Of a stretch of DNA of 64,000 bases, positions 57,529 through 64,000 are shown piece after piece. Made by a program: the position numbers and the translations under genes. This stretch comes from Mycolicibacterium madagascariense (GTDB lineage Bacteria; Actinomycetota; Actinomycetes; Mycobacteriales; Mycobacteriaceae): assembly GCF_010729665.1 (NCBI RefSeq), contig NZ_AP022610.1:4340001-4404000 (forward strand), written 5' to 3'. Under the pieces are notes generated by a model. That model saw only the letters and a program-made list of their open reading frames with translations. It had not been told where the DNA came from and searched no databases. The stretch's first letter is position 1. The number at the start of each line of letters is the position of its first letter.

Positions 57529-58929
57529 TCAGGTGGCCAGTTCCCGCTTCATGACCTTGCCCATGGCGTTGCGGGGCAGGGCGTCCACGATGCGCACCTC
57601 GCGCGGGCGCTTGTGCGCCGAAAGCTGCTGTGCCACATGGTCGATGAGCTCCTGGGGCGATCCAGAGCCCACGACGAACGCCACGATCCGCTGGCCGAGG
57701 TCGGTGTCGGGGACTCCGACCACCGCGACCTCGTCGACACCGGGGTGCCCCAGCAGCACGGTCTCGATCTCCCCCGCCCCGATCCGGTATCCGCCGGACT
57801 TGATCAGGTCGACCGATTCGCGACCGACGATGCGATGCATGCCGTCGCCGTCGATCACCGCGACGTCGCCGGTGCGGTACCACCCGTCGGCGCCGAGGAC
57901 CTCGGCGGTGGCGTCGGGCCGATTCAGGTAGCCGTCGAACAGCATGGGACCCTGAACCTCAAGGCGCCCAATGGTTTCCCCGTCGTGTGGGACCGCCGCG
58001 CCGTCGTCGTCGGTCAACCGGGTCCGCACGCCGTCGAGCGGAAGGCCGACCCAGCCGGGACGTCGTTCGCCGTCGACGAGCGTGCTGAGCGTGATGAGGG
58101 ATTCGGTGCTTCCGTACCGCTCCACGGGCGCGTGACCGGTGAGCCGGACCAGCTCGTCGAACACCGGCACCGGAAGCGCGGCGCTGCCCGAGACCAGCAG
58201 CCGCGCCGAGGACAGCGCCAGGGCCGCGTCCACGTCACCGGCGACGCGCGACCACACCGTCGGGACGCCGAAGTACAGCGACCCGGCCGCCTCGGCGTAC
58301 GCGGCGGGCGTCGGCTTTCCGGTGTGCACGAAGCGATTTCCGATCCGCAGTGACCCCAGCAGCCCGAGGATCAACCCGTGGACGTGGAACAGCGGAAGGC
58401 CGTGCACCAGCGTGTCGTCGGGCGTCCATGCCCACGCGGCGGCGAGCGCGTCGACGTCGGCCGCGATCGCGCGCCTGCTGATGAGCACGCCCTTGGGTGG
58501 GCCGGTCGTGCCGGAGGTGTACATCACCAGGGCCGTCGCATCCGGTGACGGCTCGGCATAGCGGTGCCACGACCGGGCGTGCAGCCGCACCGGCACGTGC
58601 GGCAGGCCCTCGGGCTCGGCGGGCACCTCGCCCAGCCAGGCCCGCGCGCCGGAGTCGGTCAGGATGTGACGGCGTTCGGCCGCCCCGACGTCGGCGGGCA
58701 CCGGGACCACCGGGACGCCCGCGATGAGGCAGCCGGTGATCGCGAGCACCGTGGCCGCCGTGGGGGTGGCGAGCACCGCCACCCGGCCTGCGCCCGCAAT
58801 GCGCTCGGCCACCGCGGTGGCCGCACCGACGAGATCGCTTCGGCTCAGCGTCGCACCGTCGATGCGCACCGCGTCCGCGACGTCGTGCCCGCCGGCGACG
58901 ATCGACGGGTTCAGAGAGGCCAGCAGCAC
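57529..58929 (-). CDS. fadD36: Acyl-CoA synthetase FadD36
   Basis: A 466-residue ANL enzyme. The AMP motif is VMYTSGTTGPPKGV, then GLPLFHVHGL, ERYGSTESLITLST and the hinge GRESVDLIKSGGYRIGAGEIE, with the terminal catalytic lysine in NAMGKVMK. The short length and motifs fit the malonyl-CoA-synthetase-like branch; it follows FadD36 (Rv1193) closely as I remember it. GTG 58929 is 7 bases after TAGCCT (58942-58937), predicting a leaderless mRNA. Divergent from the NUDIX gene. Confidence 0.92.
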   Translation of the reverse strand: MLLASLNPSIVAGGHDVADAVRIDGATLSRSDLVGAATAVAERIAGAGRVAVLATPTAATVLAITGCLIAGVPVVPVPADVGAAERRHILTDSGARAWLGEVPAEPEGLPHVPVRLHARSWHRYAEPSPDATALVMYTSGTTGPPKGVLISRRAIAADVDALAAAWAWTPDDTLVHGLPLFHVHGLILGLLGSLRIGNRFVHTGKPTPAAYAEAAGSLYFGVPTVWSRVAGDVDAALALSSARLLVSGSAALPVPVFDELVRLTGHAPVERYGSTESLITLSTLVDGERRPGWVGLPLDGVRTRLTDDDGAAVPHDGETIGRLEVQGPMLFDGYLNRPDATAEVLGADGWYRTGDVAVIDGDGMHRIVGRESVDLIKSGGYRIGAGEIETVLLGHPGVDEVAVVGVPDTDLGQRIVAFVVGSGSPQELIDHVAQQLSAHKRPREVRIVDALPRNAMGKVMKRELAT

Positions 58930-58968
58930 GTGAGCGAGGCTACCCGCGCGACCGGCGACAATGAACGG

Positions 58969-59556
58969 ATGGACCCCGTCGCGCGCGTCGCCACCCGCAT
59001 CGTCTACCGCAACGCCTGGATGACCGTCCGCGAGGACGACGTCAGGCGCCAGGACGGCAGTGCGGGGATCTACGGCGTCGTCGACAAGCCGACCTACGCC
59101 CTGGTGATCGCGCACGACGGCGAGCGCTACCACCTCGTCGAGCAGTTTCGCTATCCAATTGGCTTGCGCCGCTGGGAGTTTCCGCAGGGTACCGCGCCGG
59201 ACACCCTGGACGGCCAGGAGCCGACGCCCGTCGAGCTGGCGGCCAGGGAGCTGCGGGAGGAGACCGGGCTGCGGGCCGAGTCGCTGGTCGTTCTCGGCCA
59301 GCTCGACGTCGCGCCGGGCATGACCAGTCAGCGGGGCTGGGCGTTCCTGGCGACCGGGCTCACCGCGGGCGACCACGAGCGCGAACTCGAGGAGCAGGAC
59401 ATGCGCAGCGACTGGTTCACCGGCGCGCAGATCGAACGGATGATCCGCGACGGAACCATCACCGATGCGCAGACCATCGCGGCGTGGACGCTGCTGCGGC
59501 TAGCGGCGCCCCAGCGACGCGAGACGACGGGCGATGGGGCGCATGACCTTTCGTGA
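58969..59556 (+). CDS. NUDIX hydrolase, ADP-ribose pyrophosphatase-like
   Basis: A 195-residue NUDIX protein. The box is centred on RELREETGL with upstream PQGTAPD and downstream GMTSQRGWAFLATGL. The family cleaves nucleoside diphosphates linked to another moiety, such as ADP-ribose; the substrate is unknown. ATG 58969 follows GACAAT (58957-58962) by 6 bases. Its last 57 bases overlap the end of the convergent lipase-like gene. Confidence 0.85.
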   Translation: MDPVARVATRIVYRNAWMTVREDDVRRQDGSAGIYGVVDKPTYALVIAHDGERYHLVEQFRYPIGLRRWEFPQGTAPDTLDGQEPTPVELAARELREETGLRAESLVVLGQLDVAPGMTSQRGWAFLATGLTAGDHERELEEQDMRSDWFTGAQIERMIRDGTITDAQTIAAWTLLRLAAPQRRETTGDGAHDLS

Positions 59557-60426
59557 GTTGAAGTAGCCGATGTGCGACACCGGCGTGCGCCCGAGCATGG
59601 GCGGTCCCACGTGGACGGCGTGGTCGGCGTCGACCGCGCGGCGATACTGGGCGTTCAGATCCCGCAGCGGATAGGCGATGATGTCGTCCGGATCGTAGAA
59701 GTTGACCCATTCCGCCGCGCGCTCGGCGCCCGCGTTCGCGGTGCGGCCGGGTAGCGAGATCGGCGCGTCGAACGAGGGATACCGGACCATCCAGAGCGCG
59801 ATCGGACTGCCCAGCGTATAGAACCACGTGAGGGTCTCCCCCCGTTCGAGCGCACTCGACGACGAGGACCGGCTCGCGTGCTGCAGGTCGTAGAAGTGGT
59901 CGGAGGCGATGACGGTGCCCAGGCTGTGGGAGATGACGCACAGCGGTGCGTCGGGCGCCCGCTCGGCCAGCTTCGCCAGGGCGTCGTCGACGCGGGCGTG
60001 GATCGCGTCGTAGTTGACGTTGCTGCCCTCCGCGGTCTGATAGGCGATGACGTCGCCGAGGAAGTACGTCACGGCCCACCGTAGCGTCGCCCAGTGCGCC
60101 TTGGGCAAACCCGGCACCCGGCCGAGCACACCGGAGACGACCAGCGGGACCATGGCCAGGTAGGACCCGTTGTCGATGCGGTGGACGAGGCCGTCGAGCC
60201 AGCGGACCCACCGCGTGAAACCGTCGCCGAAGGACCGCTCGACGATGGTGTTCAGGCCCCGCGCGACGACGGGGATCCAGTAGGCGGCCTCGATGACGAG
60301 ATCGTCGGGGTCGGCGCCCGGCACCTTGGCGTATTCGTCGCGCAGCAACGCCATCGCATTCTGCGCGTAGTGCGGGTCCTCGATCTCCACCCCGTGGATG
60401 AAGAGGACGGCGATCTTGGTCGACAC
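59500..60426 (-). CDS. Lipase-like alpha/beta hydrolase, hypothetical
   Basis: A 308-residue protein with AVLFIHGVE near the N-terminus and the nucleophile elbow CVISHSLGTVIASD, which is SHSLG in place of GxSxG. Late motifs DPDDIIAYPL and the His in PVSHIGYF could complete a catalytic triad. There is no clear signal peptide, though one hydrophobic segment (LAMVPLVVSGVLG) lies in the middle. GTG 60426 was chosen for its AGAGG site; an ATG at 60462 would overlap zwf. It follows zwf by 11 bp and is probably co-transcribed. Confidence 0.72.
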   Translation of the reverse strand: MSTKIAVLFIHGVEIEDPHYAQNAMALLRDEYAKVPGADPDDLVIEAAYWIPVVARGLNTIVERSFGDGFTRWVRWLDGLVHRIDNGSYLAMVPLVVSGVLGRVPGLPKAHWATLRWAVTYFLGDVIAYQTAEGSNVNYDAIHARVDDALAKLAERAPDAPLCVISHSLGTVIASDHFYDLQHASRSSSSSALERGETLTWFYTLGSPIALWMVRYPSFDAPISLPGRTANAGAERAAEWVNFYDPDDIIAYPLRDLNAQYRRAVDADHAVHVGPPMLGRTPVSHIGYFNSRKVMRPIARRLASLGRR

Positions 60427-60437
60427 GGCGGCGCCTC

Positions 60438-61856
60438 TCAGTTCAGCCACGGCTGGTGCCATGGCGGCAAGTCACCGAGCAGATCGTCGGCCGCGGCCGG
60501 CCCCCAGGAGCCGGGGTCGTACTCCTGCACGGGCGGCGGATCGGTGAGCAACGGCTGCAGAATGCGCCAGGTCTCCTCGATCGCGTCTTCGCGACCGAAC
60601 AGCCGGTGGTCGCCGCCGAGCGCCGCCAGGAACAGCCGCTCGTAGGGTTCCATGGGTTCGCCGAGTTCGGTGCCGAACACGGTCTGCAGGGGGATGGTCC
60701 GCCACGTCTCGTCCTCGTCGCGGGCGATGAGCTGCATGCGGAAACCGGGGTTCGGGTCGATGCGCAGCACGATCTGGTTGGGCTCGACCTGCGCGGGCGT
60801 GGGCAGGAAGCTCAGCCGCGGCGTGCTGCGCAGGATCAGCCTGACCTCGGTGACGCGTTCGGTCAGCGACTTGCCGGCCCGGAGGAAGATGGGCACCCCC
60901 GACCACCGCCAGTTGTCGATCTCGAGCTCCAGGGCGACGAACGTCTCGGTGGTGGAATCGGCTGCCACACCGTCGATGTCGCGATATCCGCGGTACTGGC
61001 CGCGTACGCAGTGGGCGGGATTCGCCGCCGGCATGGCGCGCAGGACCTCGGCCTTCTTGTCGCGCAGCTCGCTGCCGCTGGCGCTGGCCGGGGGCTCCAT
61101 GGCGACCAGCGCGAGCACCTGCATCAGGTGGTTCTGCACGACGTCGCGCAGGGCCCCGACGCCGTCGTAGAACCGTCCGCGGTCCTCGACGCCGAAGTTC
61201 TCGGCCATCGTGATCTGGATGCAGGACACGCTCTGGCGGTCCCACACCTGGGCGATGGCGACGTTGGCGAACCGCAGGTACTCCAGCTCGATGACGGGTT
61301 CCTTGCCGAGGAAGTGGTCGACCCGCAGGATCTGGTCCTCGCGCAGGTGCCGGTGCAGGCGGGCGTTGAGTTCGCGGGCCGACGCGAGGTCGTGCCCGAA
61401 CGGCTTCTCCACCGCGACGCGCGCGGCGTCGAGCAGCGACGCCTCGCCGAGCTGGTCGACGATGGGCCCGAACAGCGCGGGCGGCACCTCGAGGTAGAAC
61501 AGCGGCCGGTGGTAGGGCCGCAGTGCGGCGGTCAGCGCCTCGTAGACGGGCGCGTCGGTGACGTTGCCGGACAGGTACGTCAGCCGGCCGGCAAGCCGCT
61601 GGAACACCGCGTCGTCCATGGCCTCGCCCGACGCGGTGATCGCCTGGCGGGCCCGGTCGACGAGTTGGTCGACGGTGATGTCGTCGCCGGCCACGCCCAC
61701 GATGGGGCAGTGCAGCTCACCGCGCCGCTCCAACCGGTACAGCGCCCGGAAGGTCATCTTCTTCGCCAGGTCGCCGGTGATGCCGAAGATGACCAGCACG
61801 TCGCTGTCCTGCTCCTGCTGCGCGCCGCCCGCCGCGACGTCCACACCCTGCGACAT
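60438..61856 (-). CDS. zwf: Glucose-6-phosphate 1-dehydrogenase Zwf
   Basis: A 472-residue G6PD. The NADP-binding motif is FGITGDLAKK, the phosphate-binding block EKPFGHDL and the active-site motif RVDHFLGKE with its catalytic His pair. It oxidises glucose-6-phosphate to 6-phosphogluconolactone and supplies NADPH (or F420-independent reducing power). ATG 61856 has GGAGG and AGGA upstream. It resembles Rv1121 (zwf1) more than zwf2 by its compact length, a judgement from memory. Confidence 0.93.
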   Translation of the reverse strand: MSQGVDVAAGGAQQEQDSDVLVIFGITGDLAKKMTFRALYRLERRGELHCPIVGVAGDDITVDQLVDRARQAITASGEAMDDAVFQRLAGRLTYLSGNVTDAPVYEALTAALRPYHRPLFYLEVPPALFGPIVDQLGEASLLDAARVAVEKPFGHDLASARELNARLHRHLREDQILRVDHFLGKEPVIELEYLRFANVAIAQVWDRQSVSCIQITMAENFGVEDRGRFYDGVGALRDVVQNHLMQVLALVAMEPPASASGSELRDKKAEVLRAMPAANPAHCVRGQYRGYRDIDGVAADSTTETFVALELEIDNWRWSGVPIFLRAGKSLTERVTEVRLILRSTPRLSFLPTPAQVEPNQIVLRIDPNPGFRMQLIARDEDETWRTIPLQTVFGTELGEPMEPYERLFLAALGGDHRLFGREDAIEETWRILQPLLTDPPPVQEYDPGSWGPAAADDLLGDLPPWHQPWLN

Positions 61857-62115
61857 GGTCCTACCTCCATTGCTGGGTCGGATGACACCGGTGCACAACA
61901 TACGCCGGGACGGCCGTGGTCCCCGCCCACTCTCACAGCGACCTGGCTGCAAGCGGGAGGGCGCGCCATAGGATTCCAGACGTGACGATGTCGTGTCCGA
62001 AACGAGACCGCGGTCGTTCAAGGTGTGCAGGGTGATCGGTTGCGGTGACCGGTCGCCGTGGGGCCCGCCCGCGCTGGCCCGACGTCAGACGATCCGTGGG
62101 TAGGAGTGAGACGCC

Positions 62116-62253
62116 TTGTACACCAATCGAACCTGGGACACGCGAGTCGTACGGCTCGCCTCGCTACTCCTGCACCCGCGGCGCAGCCGCGAGTTCCCGG
62201 CCCGCCAGGAACGCCTGGTGACCGCTCAGGAACTGGCCCGCCTGGGCTTGTAG
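62116..62253 (+). CDS. Possible small basic protein (45 residues)
   Basis: In the 414-bp region between zwf and the GH63-like gene, a frame starting TTG 62116 has AGGAG (62102-62106) at good distance and encodes a 45-residue basic, helical peptide beginning LYTNRTWDTRVVRLASLLLH and ending RLVTAQELARLGL. The remaining flanks (61857-62101 and 62254-62270) show only weak palindromes. Coding is uncertain. Confidence 0.3.
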   Translation: MYTNRTWDTRVVRLASLLLHPRRSREFPARQERLVTAQELARLGL

Positions 62254-62270
62254 GTCACGGGGCCGGTAGG

Positions 62271-64000
62271 TCACGACGTCGGCTTGCGCGTGACGTCGGC
62301 GATGACCTGGCCGAGGGTCGCCAGGGTGCCGTGCCGCCGCCGGATGACGTCGGCGACGAGTGCGGTCCAGCCCGTCTGGTGACTTGCCCCCAGGCCCTTG
62401 CCGTCATCCCCGTCGTAGTACTCGTGGAACAGCACCCCGTCGCGCCAGCGCGGGTCGTTCTGCAGCTTCTCGACCTGCCCGTAGCAGGGTCGGCGACCGT
62501 TCCCGTCGACGAGGAAGAGGCCGACCAGACGCTGCCACAGGTCGGCGGCGACGACGTCGAGGGACGCGGACGATCCCGAGCCGGTGGGGTATTCGACCTC
62601 GAGGTCCGCACCGAAGAACTCGTGGTACCGCTCGAGCGCCCGCGCGATCAGGTAGTTCAGCGGAAACCACACGGGCCCACGCCAATTGGAGTTGCCGCCG
62701 AACATCGCCGTCGTCGACTCGGCGGGCTCGTAGTCGATGCCGGCCCGCACCCCCGCGATCACGATCGAGTAGGGGTGGTCGCGGTGGTACCGCGACAGCG
62801 AGCGCAAGCCGTTGGGAGAGAGGAACTCCTGCGGGTCGAACAACTTCGCGCAGGCGCGTCGGACCCGGTCGCTACTGGTGACGCCGATCAGCGTCTGCCC
62901 CCGTCCGGCCCGAGCGTGCAGGATGCCGCCTGCCGCAAGGCCGCCATCGCGTCGGTCCTGTTGTCGGCGAAGGTAATCGGCGAACCGCTTGTTGGTGACC
63001 AGCGTGCGGTCCAGAGCCTCGTCGTCGACGACGGCGACCGCGAGCAGCGGGATCACCGCGGCGATCGAACGCACCCGCAGGGGGACGGCGCTCCCGTCGG
63101 GCATCACCACGCGGTCGTAGAACAGCCCGTCCTGCTCGTCCCACACCCCCACCGTGTCGAGGGCTTCGGCGATGCCTGCGAAGTGCTCCAGGAACTTCTG
63201 CACGAGGTCGATCGCCGGCCGGTGCCCCGAGAGGTCCAGGATCGTCGCGATCATCGCCATCCACAGCGCATAGGTCGCCATCCATCCGGTGGCGTCGGAC
63301 TGCTCCAGGACGCCGTCGATGGGCAGGTGCGAACGGTTCAGCGGGCCGATGTTGTCCAGCCCCATGAAGCCGCCCTCGAAGACGTTCGAGCCGTCGACGT
63401 CCTCGCGGTTCACCCACCACGTGAAGTTGACGAGCAGCTTGTCGAAGATGCGGCTGAGGAAGTCTATGTCGCGGCCCCCGTCGATCGCGAAGATCTCCAG
63501 GGCGGCCCACGCCTGGACGGGCGGGTTGACGTCGCCGAAGTCCCACTCGTAGGCGGGCAGTGCGCCGTTGGGATGCTGGAACCACTCCCGGCACAGCAGA
63601 CTGAGCTGGTACTTGGCGAACGCGGGGTCGACGTGGGTGAGCGCGACGCACTGGAAGGCCAGATCCCACGCCGCGAACCACGGGTACTCCCACGTGTCGG
63701 GCATCGACATGACGTCGAGGGCTTGGAAGGTGCGCCACTTGCCGTTTCGGATGTCCTTGCGATTCGGTGGTGGTGGCGGCTGAGCGGGATCCCCGTCGAG
63801 CCAGCGCGCGACGTCGTAGTAGTAGAACTGCTTGCACCAGAGCAGTCCCGCGAACGCCTGCCGCATCACCGCGGCCTCGTCGGGCGAGGCGGCGGCCGGG
63901 GTCAGGCCGGCGTAGAACTCGTCGGCCTCAGCCCTTCTCGTCTCGATCACGCGGGTGAAGTCGTCGGCGAGCGCGCTCGACGGCTCGGGCTCGGCGCCCG
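62271..64000 (-). CDS. GH63-like (MGH1-type) glycoside hydrolase, N-terminus beyond the window
   Basis: At least 576 residues of an (alpha/alpha)6-barrel glycosidase, open to the right edge. FAGLLWCKQFYYYDVARWLDGDP, PDTWEYPWFAAWDLAFQ, GGNSNWRGPVWFPLNYLI and LFHEYYDGDDGKGLGASHQTGWTALVADVI are family blocks; the Asp in AAWDLAFQ and the Glu in LFHEY are the expected catalytic pair. The family includes mannosyl-oligosaccharide glucosidases and glucosyl- or mannosylglycerate hydrolases. Given the nearby gpgS-type metabolism, glucosylglycerate is a plausible substrate, but this is inference. Confidence 0.8.
   Translation of the reverse strand, partial: GAEPEPSSALADDFTRVIETRRAEADEFYAGLTPAAASPDEAAVMRQAFAGLLWCKQFYYYDVARWLDGDPAQPPPPPNRKDIRNGKWRTFQALDVMSMPDTWEYPWFAAWDLAFQCVALTHVDPAFAKYQLSLLCREWFQHPNGALPAYEWDFGDVNPPVQAWAALEIFAIDGGRDIDFLSRIFDKLLVNFTWWVNREDVDGSNVFEGGFMGLDNIGPLNRSHLPIDGVLEQSDATGWMATYALWMAMIATILDLSGHRPAIDLVQKFLEHFAGIAEALDTVGVWDEQDGLFYDRVVMPDGSAVPLRVRSIAAVIPLLAVAVVDDEALDRTLVTNKRFADYLRRQQDRRDGGLAAGGILHARAGRGQTLIGVTSSDRVRRACAKLFDPQEFLSPNGLRSLSRYHRDHPYSIVIAGVRAGIDYEPAESTTAMFGGNSNWRGPVWFPLNYLIARALERYHEFFGADLEVEYPTGSGSSASLDVVAADLWQRLVGLFLVDGNGRRPCYGQVEKLQNDPRWRDGVLFHEYYDGDDGKGLGASHQTGWTALVADVIRRRHGTLATLGQVIADVTRKPTS

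Noticed and set aside
61988..62035. A 16-codon frame MSCPKRDRGRSRCAG near the zwf promoter region
   Set aside because: Too short, without a ribosome-binding site or conservation evidence.

Overview
The window is GC-rich chromosomal DNA with abundant GTG starts, 1-4 bp start/stop overlaps and mycobacterial signature genes (mmpS5/mmpL, kgd, sigE-rseA-htrA-tatB, lpqY-sugABC, gpgS, glgM, fadD6, fadD36, cyp130). It is a core region of a Mycobacterium of the non-tuberculous, Mycolicibacterium type. The gene order closely follows what I remember of M. tuberculosis H37Rv from about Rv1257c down to Rv1193, with additions (mmpS5/mmpL, SuFu-domain, CitE-like, GH27 and GH63-like genes). No plasmid, phage, insertion sequence, tRNA, rRNA or CRISPR array was recognised.

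Layout. 1-3.4 kb: an mmpL fragment and mmpS5 with a divergent TetR gene, then cyp130 with its own TetR gene. 3.4-16 kb: acyltransferase, DEAD-box helicase, lipoprotein LprE, a large RecB-like nuclease/SF1 helicase coupled to an FAD oxidase, two MFS transporters and a small membrane protein. 16-24 kb: the 2-oxoglutarate enzyme Kgd, a VOC protein, a short-chain dehydrogenase, lipoprotein LpqZ and CorA. 24-29 kb: the LpqY-SugABC trehalose importer with a SuFu-domain gene as its last cistron. 29-36 kb: membrane and envelope proteins, a CitE-like lyase, an MgtE-N/CBS protein, a lytic transglycosylase and Mrp. 36-39 kb: TatB, HtrA, RseA and SigE, the envelope-stress module. 39-43 kb: O-methyltransferase, then a TetR-regulated ABC exporter. 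43-49 kb: GlgC, GlgM, Tag, a DivIVA-like protein, GpgS and FolP2 (alpha-glucan and methylglucose polysaccharide precursors). 49-56 kb: FadD6, a LOG protein, a TPR-like protein, an EspC-like type VII secretion candidate, and DapE/DapD. 56-64 kb: a GH27 lipoprotein, FadD36, a NUDIX hydrolase, a lipase-like protein, Zwf and a truncated GH63-like glycosidase.

Functional themes are sugar and glucan metabolism (trehalose import, ADP-glucose, maltose-1-phosphate, glucosylglycerate, glucose-6-phosphate), envelope stress, drug or lipid export, and lysine/diaminopimelate synthesis. A striking regulatory feature is how many genes have a TANNNT -10 box only 6-8 bases before the start codon, which predicts leaderless mRNAs. 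Several TetR genes have clear palindromic operators over these promoters. I did not find a wholly new multi-gene system. The most unusual items are the SuFu gene in the trehalose operon, the EspC-like gene outside any ESX locus, the Fe-S-type nuclease/helicase fusion with its coupled oxidase, the overlapping dapD/dapE promoters, and a two-copy palindromic intergenic repeat. Locus names of other strains are from memory; no database search was run.
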